From Callaeas wilsoni (taxonomy: Eukaryota; Chordata; Aves; Passeriformes; Callaeidae): a stretch of 64,000 nucleotides of DNA. The notes beneath the pieces were generated by a model that had not been told where the DNA came from, made no database searches, and worked only from the letters and a program-made list of their open reading frames with translations. Of the stretch, positions 24,985 to 38,159 are shown piece after piece. The position numbers were made by a program, and so were the translations under genes. How positions within the stretch are numbered: the stretch's first letter is position 1; each line of letters opens with the position of its first letter. The DNA lies in contig VWPU01012130.1 in the NCBI GenBank assembly GCA_013398955.1, positions 1 to 64,000 of the forward strand, given 5' to 3'.

Positions 24985-25963
24985 TCTTGGCCATGTAGTA
25001 GAGGGTGCTCTGACCAACCAGGCCCTTTCTGAGTTCTTAAGCTTGTTATGAATCTCATAAGATAAGTTTTTGAAACATTATTAGAAGAAAGACTCACACT
25101 GTTTCTTTGCTTTTGTTGTTGTCTATTCAATTTCAGAATTTGCATTTTTTTAAACGTACAAAGAAATAGGAAATAGCTAGAGATGGGCGCAGCCTTTTGT
25201 GTGTCTGCTCCATGGCTCCAAAACAGATATAAACCAGATGTAGTTTGGAAGCTGAGCAATTACAGAAGTGCAGGAGTAAATTCAAACCAGCGTATCAGCT
25301 GGTTGCATTAATCAGCTTTAGGTCAGCATAGTATTAATATAGTCAAAGCTTCCTTTAGTTTTGTATATGTTAGGGGAAAGCTCAGCTGGTTTTCCTCTAA
25401 TACATAGCAGAACTCTCTTCAGCGTACTTAGACAGGGTAAAGAGTCTTAATCTGAGTTTACCTGTAGTTTCCAAAGATTTTAATGCATCTCCACTTTATC
25501 AAAGCAGAATATCCCAAAGAGTGTCCATGAAATGAAGTGTTGGCTATTGCACTTGCAAGCATCAAAGGCAAAAACTCGGCAACTTTTATTTAATTTAATT
25601 AATTACCAATTAACAGAAATTTTTGATCACTGATCCAGGTATCAGAAAAGAAAGATCTAATATAAACAATTAAACATTCAAGTAAACATCTTTTCCTCTC
25701 CTTCCTCAGGCTCACCTTAAGTCAAACACCTATCTTCCTTGATTCTTAGTCTCAATTTCCCTTATTCTTGCTGCAGGATACACTCAGTCCACCCCAATTC
25801 CTGCAGTGAAGCAGTGGGTGGTCCTGGAAATTGGATTGTGTTCATAACCGCTGTTGCCTGTTGCTCTGTGCTCCTTGGCTTCTTTCTTCTCCATGGTGCT
25901 TCTCACTGGTTTTCTTCAACTGCGCTGGTGCTTCCTACTGGTTTTTTAGTATCATCTCCTCCT
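24985..25963. other. AT-rich non-coding DNA
   Basis: Nothing recognised. An AATTTAATTAATTA-like low-complexity patch lies near 25590-25615. The phrase TATTGCACTTG near 25545 echoes miR-92 but has no complementary arm. Confidence 0.45.
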
Positions 25964-26545
25964 CTCAAGAACAGCCCATTCTGAGATGAAAGAAATCATG
26001 AAAGGTGACAGGAGGCCAGAATGGATGAACAAGAATATCCTGATCAACTTCAGATATAAAAAGGGTGCATAAAAGAGGTCAAGGCAGGGAGAGGTGACAC
26101 AGAAGAAACACAAAGACATTGCTGTATTTTTCAGAGATGGGATTTGTAAAGCCAAAGCCCACCTGGGGTTGATTCTGGTGAGAGACATGAAGGCAACAAG
26201 AAAAGGCTATGGAAAATGTGGGCCTGTTGCTGAATAGGACAGCTGCCCTTTGCCAAAAGACACAGAAAGGACGTGGTGTTCAGGTCTTCTTCATTTTGGT
26301 CTTTACTAGTAAAAACAGTCTTCAGGAATCCCAGGCTCCTGAGATCAGTGGGAAAGTCTACCGCAAGGAAGGATCAAATCGGGGAACTTCTAAGCAAACT
26401 GGACAAGCATAACTCCACAGCACCTAATGGGATACGCTCATGAATGCTGAGGGAGCCATGCAGAATCACTGCAAGGGTGCTTGCCTGATCTTGGTGATCA
26501 GGAAGGGTTTCTCATGATTGGAAGAAAGGACATTTCAATTCTATC
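25964..26545 (+). mobile_element. CR1 LINE ORF2 internal fragment, broken
   Basis: The + strand follows the middle of avian CR1 ORF2, from the end of the endonuclease part into the start of the reverse transcriptase. Landmarks are AGGAGGCCAGAATGGATGAAC (about 26011), AAAGCCAAAGCCCACCTGG (about 26148), AAAATGTGGGCCTGTTGCTG (about 26213), CAGGAATCCCAGGCTCCTGAG (about 26323) and ATGCTGAGGGAGCCATGCAG (about 26444). Translation of 26209-26412 shows the CR1-like order LLNRT ... FTSKNSLQESQAPE ... GKVYRKE. The reading frame is interrupted by stops and shifts, so this is a dead copy. The normal CR1 3' half and terminal repeats are missing: similarity ends about 26545 and unrelated DNA with an A run follows. 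CR1 copies are usually 5'-truncated with an intact 3' end, so this copy was broken after insertion. Confidence 0.85.
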
Positions 26546-26627
26546 ATCTCTCTATATGACATATTCCTCCAGGGGAGTCTTCTCTGGCCTGGGTCTGGGA
26601 CAGCTTCCTCTATTGATTTTATTTAGG

Positions 26628-26644
26628 AAAAAAAAAAAAAAAAA
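26628..26644. repeat. Poly(A) run
   Basis: Seventeen consecutive A, about 80 bp past the end of the CR1 fragment. Avian CR1 does not end in poly(A), so it is probably independent simple sequence. Confidence 0.85.
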
Positions 26645-29600
26645 GAAGATGAAGCTGATGGGCTGAAGTCCCAGTGATCAAACTGCAATCAGGACCTGAG
26701 CTTCAATACAGTTGTGGATTGTTGGAAGACTAAGAGCCTTGCCTGCTCTCAGTTGCATAATTGAACTGTATGAACAACAGTCTTGGACTCTCTACAAAGA
26801 ATTAGAGTATGAATTGTCTCTTCTTTTTTATTTTTCAAGAATAAATCTGGTTTGAAAAGTCAGTAAATTGTACAAGGTAGGCTACACCATCTGTCACTCT
26901 TTAATCTCTTTTGTAACCCTGATGAAGTTTCCACCTAAATCACAGATGGAGGAAAAGGAATAAGCATTTACTTGGAAAGTTTTGTAAACTTTTCAGTAAA
27001 AACAGGTTAATTGATCATGAAAAGAATACATTGAATTAAAATAGTTAAGAACTCAGGAAAATCACATGTGTTTCACATAAAATGAAATGAGCAAATGAGG
27101 CAGGAAGACACTGCTTAACACTGTAAGAATGCTATTATGACTGACTACCCACATTTAGAAGTGGTAAGCATCGTAGAGTGAGAAGAATTGCATATCACTG
27201 CAAGTGATAATATGACATTGAGCAATGCACAATGTTGGCTACATATCTGGAAAACAACCCTCTTCATCAGAAAATCTGCTATAGAGCAGCAGACCTAACT
27301 CCACCTTAGTTTTCTGTGAGTGTTCCAGTGTGAGGCTAAGGAGAGTTTTGGGTGATGTACCATAGCCAGGACACACTACTGGCAGAAGGATAATCATGTT
27401 CTTCTTGTTCCTGAGGACTAGGAATATCACCTGTTCAATGTCTGTATGGTTGGTCCCTGTTTCCTGATATTGCATATATCTTCCTATACAATTCCATTCA
27501 TCAAGCTGTGTCTTAAAATCAGTTCGGTTCCTTGCCCCAGACTCATCATACTCTGCTAAAACTTTGCAGTACTGCCAGTTCTTTCCATTTTTAACCCAGG
27601 GTGAATCATAGCCATATTAAAAAAAAAAAAAAAAAAAATCAGTGCAACATGGTCTTTAAGCTCAGAGAGTTCCTTCCCCTGCTTTCCTTTACTCACCAAT
27701 ATACTTAGGGAGTGCGACCCATGCTTTCTTTCACTGTCCTTCTCAGTCCCTACCTTGTAAGATGGAACTCTCATCCCCTGGCCATTTCAATCATCCTCTC
27801 TTCTTGTTTTGTTTCAATTCACTTTGCTGAAGAAAATATATTAGTAAATGTATTTAATCAGAGGTTAAATTCCCAGTGATGCTTTGGACTCATCTCCAGA
27901 CTACGCTGAAAACAACATATCTGATAAATCTTAGGATGACATGAGACTTGTTCAGGACTGGTCCTGTCTGTGTTTCACAGTCATCCTCTGACTGGCTAAT
28001 ACTCTAATCTGCTGTAGCATACACTCTATCCTGATTTCCAACAAATGAACTCCCAGTTTCCAGTGGAAAATTTTACTATGTACTTCTAGGTATGTAACTC
28101 CTGCACTTCGATGATTTAAATGCAGGACAGAGATTTAAATCACTTAATAAACAGAACCCTGCTGATGCTATATTTCTCTCTGCCTTGAGAATGGTTAGCT
28201 CTTCTCTTTTTATGGAGAATAAGAATGACCTAAACAGAAATACAAAGCATTGCATATTTGCATGACCTCATCCTAGTCTTGTCTCTTTGGAAAGTACCCT
28301 ACACTTGACATGCATTCCAAGTATACACTGCTTTGCAAATGTTTTTTTATTCCCTCTTCCCAGAGCTTATTTTAAGCCACTAGTTCATAAACAAAGGTCA
28401 TAACCTTACTTTTATGCACAAGCTTGCCAGTATAATTGAAAGTGGGGTCATGACCCCAGAAGTGGGTATTGACAGACAGATGTTCTGAGATTCAAAACCC
28501 CTTCTGACCTCTTTTAACACCATTAAAATCTCTAGTAGTGTGAAGCACATAATGAATGCAATGGGAGAAGATGAACCTCCACTTACCATCCCTTGAGCAG
28601 TTCTGATGAACTCTGAAGCCATCAGCCTGAGCAGTAGTCACATTGCTCGGCACAAGACATAACTCTCAAGTGTTTGCCCAATGTGCAATTAATAAAACCA
28701 TTTTCATTGTTTCCATACGGGGTATTTTTAAGCGAGTGCAATGAAAATAATATAGGAAAGCTCTTAGTAATACACATGAACCTCGTGAGTCTATTCTAGG
28801 CCTGTCTACTTAAGCTGTGAAATTATTCTGACATGCTGATAAAGTCTTTCCAGGCTTCCATTGGAATCATATACATCATTCCTCTCAGATAAATTGCACT
28901 CAGATATTCCTGTGAGCTGAAATAGTTTGGTTTAATTACAGAGCTGTTCATGCCCAGATAGTGCCCTGGAAGGAATTCAGGGGCAAACACAGCCGTTTTC
29001 CATAGAAAAGGGTCAGAAGAAAAATAGATGCAGATGAAGACCTGCTGTCACAAACATTAAGTAGGTCTAGGACTGGCACAAAATGAAGAAATACCTTATA
29101 AGAGTGACTGCGACCAATGGTGAAATGTGTGCCAGAGCACTCTGGTCCCACAGTTATCTGGATAGTCAGTCACCCTTCTCACTTGTGTACCCAAGTCTCC
29201 TTCCCAAGAGCATTAGATTGCCCTCTCTCACTTCAGAACATGGTTGGGAGGCAAGGGAACATATATCCAGGTCCTGGAGTCGAGAAGTTCCCTGTAATAA
29301 ACCACTTTAGACAATGAGGCTATGTCTGTGTCGGTAAATTACACAGTGCCCAGAACAGTCCTGTGCAGTGGAATGCAATTGTCTCTACAGTTCCCTGTTA
29401 GAGGGTCCCAGGTGTGCTTCAGGTCTCTGCCAGCCAGCACCCCCAAATAATTCCTAGATATGATCTGTGGTCTGACATTCTCAGGATCATTCACAGCGGG
29501 GTCTTTGCATGCAAATCCTCTATTTTGCCATCTGAAAGAGTTTATTAGAGTGGAGATAGACTATTTAATCCAGTAAACTGGTTTAAATTATATATGTAGA

Positions 29601-30955
29601 GTGTAAAATGTTCCATTAGCTTCAGTAAAGTGACTCATGATGCGTTATTGTGGTTAAGTTGTTGGGATCCTTACTGTAGGAGGACAGTGAAGAGGCTTTC
29701 TGAAGTACTCTGAGCAAGAAGCAAGACTGTGAACCACTTTCAGTGGACCTGAAGGAGGCAGAAGTATTCACTTTGTTCTTTTTGTTGTTGTGTATCTGCT
29801 CATCATCAATCCTGTCTGCTCCAGAGCGCAGAGACAGACATGGCAGTGGTGCTTGGGAAAGGATATGCCAGCCAAAAGCATAAACTCTTGCTGGTGGTGG
29901 CTCCTCTGTGACAAATGGCACCCACAGTACAGCTTAGCCCGTTCTCTATTCTGACTGGCAAAGGCAGTAACCATTATGTCCACTGGTCTCAGCCAGAAGT
30001 TTAGCAGACTAATGCTTCAGCAATCTATACCATAATAAGAAAGTTTTAATCACCACGACTAAAGTCTCCACTTTAAGTGTCAATACTTCCTTTCATTCTA
30101 TCACTTATTTTATTTCCTTCCTGAAAATAGCTGATGCCCAGCAGATACTTTTTTCTGTCATGATGATACTACCTGGTTTTTCTTTTTCTCCTTATGAACC
30201 GCTGACAGCCTTTCTTTCTTTTGATGCTGTATTATTCTCTTTTAGTTTAGGCCTGTGTTTTGTCTCAGTGGTCCTTCTGAATTTTAAATAATTTTGCCAC
30301 AGTTCCTAATTATTGTCCCAAATTTGCCAAAAGGAAACCAATATGCCTCTAGAGGAATAGTACTTAACATCTTCAAATGATTGTGCAAATGTCTACGTTC
30401 AGGACTTAACAAAAATAAATCATCCTCTGCTCTGATACCATCAGTTTGAGGTCTGTGGCTCTGAGCCCAGGTGTTTTGCTGGTATCCAAAGCCCAGAAGA
30501 CAGCAGGCAGGACTGTGCATCAGCAGCCAGGCTGTTGCCATTGCTGTATTCAAACTGCTGTGGACACTGGGCACTTTTGTTAGCATTTTTTCCACTGTGC
30601 TTTAGCACATATGTTCAGCTATAGAACAGCTCTTGAACGGGAGTCATTCGTATTTGTCTCTGAATTTATTAAAATCTAGATAACAGTGCATAGTGTGTGC
30701 TGCCCCAGGCTTTTTCAGTCAAAATGACTGAAAAAACCCTTCTCAGATGACACAAGTTTTCACTACAACTTTTATCCCCTTAAAATAAATTTTAAAAAAT
30801 TAAAAAGCTGATAATGAATATTCATGCTCACTTGAGTATGCAGGTCTGGTGGCTATAGGTACAGTTGCAATTATACAGAGAGTTCAAACAGTGGGTGACA
30901 AAGACAGTACACACCTCTGAGAAGGCCTGAATGCAGTGGAATATAGAGATTTGGT
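26645..30955. other. AT-rich non-coding DNA
   Basis: It contains a 20-base A run (27619-27638), an octamer-like ATGCAAAT at 29509-29516, and an 11-bp perfect hairpin at 30711-30735 (TTTTTCAGTCA, spacer AAA, TGACTGAAAAA). No gene or repeat family is recognised. Confidence 0.5.
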
Positions 30956-31430
30956 CATATGAGGACTAGAACTCCAGGATCCTCCCTAGTGCGTTTTACA
31001 AGCCAGAGCAGACTCCTGGGAAGATCTGCCACCTCTGCGTGCCTCCCCAACCTGCTCCCAGCTTCTGGTCACACCTGCCTCCCAGAGGCAGCATGGGACC
31101 CCAGCTCTGCCGTGGCTTTGCATGTGTGCTCACTCCCCAGCCCAGATCTTCGAGATCCAAAGCTTTGTACGAGGGTCCCAAGTATTGGAGTCGCTGTGAT
31201 GGCAACAGACCAAAAAGTCTGCTTTGTAAGAAGGGAAAAGTTTAGCAAAGTTCTTTTTCCCTAGCCAGCCTGGAGACCCCATGAACTCTCCCCACTGCCC
31301 ACAGAGCTGCCTGCACCATTAGCAAGGGGCAGCCAATCCAATTAGTCCCTTCCCTTTCAAAAAGGACACAGGCCCTTGAGCCATGCCAGATGCGAGACAC
31401 AGGGCCCTGTAAGAGCTGGAGCATAGACAG
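30956..31430. other. GC-richer non-coding block, unidentified
   Basis: This stretch is visibly richer in G, C and CpG than its flanks and holds overlapping open frames on both strands (30959-31264 plus, 101 codons; 30996-31205 minus). None shows a recognisable domain. It could be part of an unrecognised LTR or a small transcribed unit. I cannot decide from the sequence. Confidence 0.35.
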
Positions 31431-31739
31431 GTCCAAGATGGCTTGCTTCCTTTTAATTACTTACAGTTATAAATCTGAGAGCATAAACTCTGCAAGGCTA
31501 AACAATATCTTCTCCCATGACTTATTAAAGTTGAATGGCATGCAGCCTTGTTCTTTTGCCATGCTGTTTCACAGAGCTCCGTCTCAGACCGGTTGGCGAA
31601 AACTCACTTTAAGATGAAAAGCTTTTGGAAAGAGAACAGCACATTCTGAGCACATAACAAGTACTCTGAGGCAAGAAAGGCTTTCTCTTATTTTTAAAGA
31701 TAAGCTCATTAGGGATTGGGCTTGTGTTTTGTAAGTGAT

Positions 31740-31753
31740 GTTGCAATGGCAAC
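31740..31753. promoter_or_regulatory. RFX X-box-like palindrome
   Basis: GTTGCAATGGCAAC differs from the palindromic RFX X-box (GTTGCCATGGCAAC) at one base. A GATA-type AGATAAG lies about 40 bp upstream (31698-31704). The surrounding 31430-31780 has the non-repetitive look of conserved non-coding DNA, but conservation cannot be judged from one sequence. RFX factors bind such sites in enhancers and ciliary-gene promoters; function here is inference. Confidence 0.35.
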
Positions 31754-34700
31754 AAAGCTGGCTCCTTAATCGTCCTAGGTGGAACAGACTCACCTTCTCA
31801 CATCTCCTGCATGCTTCTTTCCCCATCCAGATACTCTGTTCCTCTTACCTTCCACCCCACTGAAAACTCTGCAGGCTGTGCATTCTCCCTTACTCTGCCT
31901 AGGAGAGTTGTGTCTGACTGACTGGCTGATGATTGCGGGTCACATCCAGTCTCTCTCACTGAGTGTAGGTTGGTCTTCTGCTGAAGCAAAGAAGCAAATA
32001 AAACATGCTCTAAAAGCTGTTTGCAGCTGTGTCCTATATATCTGCAGCTGTGCTTCTCATAATCTCTGCTTCCACTGCTTTCTAGTACTGAAGCACTCCG
32101 GTTCACAAAAAGCAAAACCATTAACAAAAATTCTGAGTATATTCTGTTATGTCTCTACTGGATTTCCTTCTTTTCCTGCAGGAGTATAACAGTTCTTGTC
32201 CTTTTGTCCAAGGCCATTTAAAACTTCACCCCTCTTACACCATGAGTCACAGCTTTAGTGTTTTCCCACTTCAGGTTAATCACTCTCCCTTCCCCCAACC
32301 TCTTTTTAAAATCCACAGTTCTCATCTTCTTCAGACTTCTCAAGTTTGCCAGTTGTATCAAACCCTAGGGAAGAACAAGGAGATCATGACAACTTCACAA
32401 GGATGTGTAAAGCCGAATCAAATCATCTTTGGCCTCCTTTAGAGAAATAGGTACAAGTGACCATTCTGTGAAACATGTTATCACTCCTTGTTTTCCTGCT
32501 TTGCCTCAAAGGTGCACAGTTTTGAGAGCTTGTCTGTTCCAGCATGTCTGGGTAGATCCCAACATGAACACTGAAGGCTTTTCTCCAGCAGTAGTATTTT
32601 CTGTGAATTATTTCACCTTGTTCTGCTGTTTCCATCGAGAATGACAAAGGTAACACTGTTATGGTCTGCATTGTATTTGTACCTACTTATTTGCTACTTC
32701 TTTATTTTCCACTGTACAGAGGATGGGGGGGATCTCTCTACTTTTAACTAGTAAATTTAAAAAATGACAGAGTAATTTGACTAGTTTATCTTCTGTCTCT
32801 CAGACAGAGGACTAGCTTTCATTTTGCAAAAATTCAAGTTGTTTTGGTCATTAAACTCACAAAGTATATGAGGACCCAATTGCTTTTCTTGACCTTGGTG
32901 TCTGAGATGTAGCTTTTCAAAACTCTTCTTCAGCTTCATCATCACAACTTTCACAAGGCTGTGAAAAATGACAAAAATATAGGGTATTATTGAGGGAAAA
33001 TACTGACTGTGGTGTCGAAAGAGATATTAACTTTGAGCCCAAAAGGGACACTGACTGTGACATCATAAGAAAAATATTCTTAAACATTGTGTTCCAAGCA
33101 GGAAAAATTAAGAAGTCTTGGCATGAACTGATAGTAAATGCTGCCTTGCTGAAGCAATTTGCTTTTGTCCATGCTACTGTTAATTATGTGTGTATATATA
33201 TATATGTCTATATAAATGTTCCCATGAGAAAAAAATTCATTTTTTGTTAATGACAAAATGGTAGCATCATATTTCATTCTGGATTAAAATATTTTGCATT
33301 ATCCAGATCAAAGTAAAAATTTCAATAACAACTGACAAATTATTTCCTTCAGTTGGGCAGAAAAGAATGAGAAGAAAAAAAAAAAGGGAAGAAAAAAGCC
33401 ACAGAGACAATTAAAAGTAGAAGAGGAGCAGGAGGCAGCCAAAACAGAGCACAGATTTTATCAGGTGGGCATACAGAGAAGCTGGCTGGCATGACAGCGC
33501 ATTAGGAGCTGGAGAACAAAAAAGATGCTGTTAACACTGCTGTGCTTTGATGCAGTGACTAGCTTCAAACCTAGGATGAGAAAAGACACTGTGTACAAGT
33601 GCCACACCATTTTATGAGCACTTGACATACGACATTAATCATTTTCCTCACGAGAAGCAGCTTGCCAAGTATTGTTCTCTGTTCTGGGAGTGCATTCAAT
33701 GAGCACTGCACCTTCCTAATAGAGACTGAAAGCTGGCCTAGGGTTTCACTTTGAAGGTATTTTGCAGGAGCTTTCCTGTCATAATGCATTCATTTCTATA
33801 GGATTCAAAATCTTTAGCTCTTTAAGAGCAGGTACACAGGTATGTGGGGGTCACTCCATGCAGTTCAAGTGTCCTGCTTCCAACAGGCTCCATTTACCAT
33901 CTATCTGGGAAAAGATGGAAACCACCCAGACAACTGCATAAAGCTCTCATGGTGGAAAATGCATTCCTGGTTCCTGTGGAGATCAGCGTGTGCCCTGAAG
34001 CATGAGATTTGATTACCTTACTCCAGATCATAAAACTTTTAATGCTATTAGAAAGCCTTTAGGCTCTTAGGCATTTTCTTGAAATACAGCTACCATGTCT
34101 AGCTTGATGACCCCCTATAGAACAGGCCATGTGCCTGGTATTTCCTTCTACTAATCACCAACCATTAATATCATCACATGAGCCCTGTACATAACCATAT
34201 GCCTCTTTTCAAGAAGCAAAAAGCCACCTGGTCTTAGATTCCACCAGGAAAGAAAAAATCAGTCTCCAATTCAGGGCTAATAGGACAACTTGCCTACAAG
34301 AAAGGTCTATTCCTCTACTTCCTATGAGCAGCTGTACACACACAGCACTCTGAGAGCCCAGACATCCCTGTAGCAGGGACAGCCTCAGAGGAAGCACGCA
34401 CCAGTCAGCTGTGCAAAGTGGGTCACCAGTTTGACCATTAGCATTTTGCCCAGAGGCTTACTCTCAGCCTTGTGCTACACCTGCTGTTTGGCCCAGGGGC
34501 TTGGGTAAAAAAAGCCCTATGAAGTAACCATGCTTTGGAGAACTCCAGGTCCGAGTTATTCTGGGAGGAATGGAAAAAGAAAGGAAAGCAAAGTAAGGTA
34601 GTTTACTGTAGGCTAAGCCTATGATCCTCTGTAGTAAAACTGACAGGCAAAAAATGTTATGTCATTTTCTTGATCTGCAACATACCCACAGATGAGTGCA

Positions 34701-37700
34701 AATAGTCTAGGGGAAAGTTATTTTTTTTGTCTCTAGCCCCACCTCCGGCAGATCATTCATCTGTGAAGAGTTCTTAGCTTCCCCTAGAAGAGACAAAATG
34801 CTCTTCTTTAGACCTGTTGATACCCAAAGGCTTGCTGGAAGGGCCCTGCATCTCACCTGAACATATATACCTGATAGAATCACTAGCAAAATCCTTGCTG
34901 CCTTAAATGAAACCAGGACTTCATTCCTTGGCTTTACAAAAGCTTCAGGTTCTGCAATTTTTCTACAATAATACCTGTGATTCTTAGAAAGCTTAGCTCT
35001 AGGGTTACCCTCTAGGCACTTTTCTACTACTATCTTAACAGGTTTTACAGGCAGTATAGTCAGATGGATTATACCAAACCCTGCTGGAGCAACTCACACA
35101 GTGGCCCTGTGTGCAGACTCCTTTCTACCTTCACGCAGCTCTTTAGCAGTGCAATGGTGTGCAGAAAGCTGTGGTCTTCCCCTCCTACAGGGATCAGGGG
35201 ACACACATACAAAGGTATTTGCATATTTAAAGTCATCAAAAGATATGAAAACCAACATAATTACTTCCATGTTGATTTCCTGTGTAGATGGCACAGAAGA
35301 GCTGAGAGAAGACAAGCAATGATCTCGACCATAGAGCAATGATCTCCTTCCTCTCTGTTTAGACATATAGCTGAGTAGGGATTGAAAGCCTTACGATTGC
35401 CAGGAAGAATATGCCATATCTATAAAGTTGTGCTGGAAGGTGTCAATATATAAATATATTTGGAATAATAAAAGTACAGCCAAATATCTATTGCTCTACA
35501 TAAATATCTCGCAATTTCAGAAAAAGTATAAATAATTCAGATAAAAATGACCAGCATTCCATGAGTGATATGCTGGTATCAGAATGAGAAGGGAAAACCC
35601 CATCTCACAGGATGACTGGAATTAGAGTGAGGGAAGGATAGTTGTTCTTGTAAGGGTTTTGTTGGCTAAATTCTTTACATTATCCAATCTTAATTTGATT
35701 TGAAGTTTGTGTTAAAATAAAGGCAAGAACTAAAAATTAAATCAAGCTAGAATAGCAAGTTTTGCCCAATTTTAAGATTGCATCACCTGTTTTTACAGGG
35801 TTTCTACCTGAAAGCACTTTTCACCCATGACTTAGATAATGGAGAAGGTTGACTGAGCTACAAATTTGAGATCTCGATTTTTTAATCTCCTTTTGTCTTC
35901 AAATTTTAAGAAAATTTGTAGCAAGACTTGTTTTGACACAACCAATTTAAATGGCCGCAGTTGTTTGTGAGTCCTTGAATGAATCTGCACTAGAACGTTT
36001 TCCCTGACACAATACTAGACAAATTTTAATCTGCCTCCAGTCTTGGGAAAGGCCGCTCTGAACCTTTTAGGCATCAATCAATTGTCACTAGTCTCAGGGT
36101 AGAATTATGTCTTTCAGAAAACATGTATCTGTTCACATGCAGTGTTTTCTCTGTAGGAACCAAAGAGGTGCACTTTTTCTTTCTGAAAAACTTTTTTTTT
36201 TCCTGACAACATATTATTTATGCAGTTTCTATATTAAACTGGGACAATCTGTGAGAAAGTAATATCTGCTAAGAGGAGATCTTTAAAAAGCCAAATTAGA
36301 AACACTTCTTATGCCTATGTAATAATCGGTTTTTCATTGAATTACAGAAGAAAGTAAAGGATAAGCGGGGAAATTATAGTACTTTAAAATAAGCATCTTA
36401 TGAGGATTCTGTGACTTGAATTCCTTGCTACACATATAGAGTGAACTAACTGATTGTTGAAGGCATGTTTATTGAGGATTAATCTTCATGTAAAGGATAT
36501 ATGCTTCCTAAGCCTCAGGAAATCTGTTTTTAATGTTCAACTGGCATAAAAAAAACAAAGAATAATGAACCCTTAAAATCTATATTGAAAGTGTATCTGA
36601 GACATTTGTTTCAAACTGCCACTGAAGTATTTCTTAGCTAATGGCATCAACATTTTATTTCAGAAATATAGAGAAAATCACAGGCTCTCATTTTTATTAC
36701 TTTTCACTGAAGAAGGCATGATTTGAGTAATTAAGTATGCCATTTTGAGTAATTAAGTGTGCCATTTTAGATTAATCCCTTCTGTTTCTTGGAAGATGAA
36801 AAAGGGTTCCTCCCCACTTTTGTATTCATTAAAACCTGTAACTATTGTCTACTGTTCATGTCAGCATTGTAATGACTTCTTAAGTTAACAACATTAAGGC
36901 TTGAAAAGAAAATCATTGATTAAAATAACTCTGTTCTCATAAGTTTTCTTACTGCAGTATCTCAGTAAAAACTTTCCAGGTGACGTTGGTGGGTAGGAAA
37001 TAGGCATCACTCTGAAGCTGTCACCACTGCAAAAAGGTTCTGCTGCACTGCACTAACAAAACTGAGAATTACTTTTTTCAGGCAAGCAACCGAAGATTAA
37101 CTTGTCCTCTTGAAATATTAGCTCTCTTTCCGGGGGATGTTGTGGGGTTTGGGTCAAGCTGTGGGAAATTTTGTGCCGATTCTGTTCCACTGATCACCCT
37201 ATGTGGGTGCTGGCCTCTATAGCACTTACCTTCAGCCCTAGATCACAGACAATAGGTCCCACAACAGCAATGCACTTACATTACATAATTGCAAGCTGAT
37301 CCTTGTGCTAGTTCACTCAAAAAGACCTCTGACCACAGTGCTTGGGTATATTTTGTTATTTGCAAAAGCCCACTGTCTTAACTCTGACTACAGGCAATCA
37401 TTTTCTTTCCTACCTCAGTGGCCCCAGGATTGATACTTTTATTTATCAGTTTCTTGACAGATTTGGATAGGTACTTGGCAAGAAGAAAGTAAAATAATTA
37501 TTTAAATAAAATAAACTATTTCTTATCCTCACGTATTTTAAATTATATCTCATATCCATAGACTCTAAATCACACAAAACAAACAAAACCAGTCAGAAAA
37601 CTATCACTGGAGAATTTGGGGGGGCAATAAATATACTTCCAGAGGCATGTCACATAATGTTAGCAGTTACTTTATTAGTCTGTACTAACTAGTACATTGA

Positions 37701-38159
37701 CTTTTTTTTTTTTTAAGAGTCTGCAGCTCTCTGCTTCCTGAGAAACAATGAAGTCTTGGATAACTCAACAGGAAACCCTATTTTTTTTCAGAAGAATTTA
37801 TTATTTCAACCATTCTTTTACACTTATTCTTCTGGTAAACCTAACAGAGAAGAGCAGCTTCTCCCAAAAAAGTTGCAAGGGTTTGTTCATCTGTTCCTGA
37901 TGAAGAAATCCTCTTCTGCAGTTCCACAGCATTTATTCTTGTTTTCAGACTGAGCTTCCTCATAATGAGAATAAACAAATAAGTAAAAGCAAATCCTCTT
38001 GTCATATATCTTAATGATCCCTTTCAAAAGCCTTATTTTAAAAAGCAATGTAGCCCCCATGGCAGCAAATATCCAGAAACTTCACAATCTGAATTTACAT
38101 AAACTCATGCTACAGAAATCCCGTGCTTCATGTTTGACAGATGTGACATTGGATCACAG
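31754..38159. other. AT-rich non-coding DNA
   Basis: It includes a short TA run (33193-33206), a purine-rich patch (33358-33400), a 22-bp tandem duplication (annotated separately) and a T run (37702-37714). The longest open frames are 31779-32189 plus (136 codons) and 31798-32127 minus. They overlap each other, have no recognisable domain and look like chance. Confidence 0.5.
36722..36765. repeat. 22-bp tandem duplication
   Basis: Two adjacent 22-bp copies, 36722-36743 and 36744-36765, differ at one base. Each contains GAGTAATTAAGT, an A/T-rich homeodomain-like core. Confidence 0.85.

Noticed and set aside
25540..25560. miR-92-like seed region (TATTGCACTTG)
   Set aside because: Only 11 bases agree and no complementary arm lies on either side, so no precursor hairpin can form.
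30711..30735. 11-bp hairpin followed by CCCT, resembling a terminator
   Set aside because: Intrinsic terminators are bacterial and no transcription unit precedes it; recorded only as a small inverted repeat.
31779..32189. 136-codon frame on the + strand
   Set aside because: No domain, no convincing start context, and an overlapping minus-strand frame of similar length. It looks like chance.
37132..37165. Second G-quadruplex candidate
   Set aside because: It needs loops of 7, 3 and 9 bases, outside the usual limit and much weaker than the motif at 51498.
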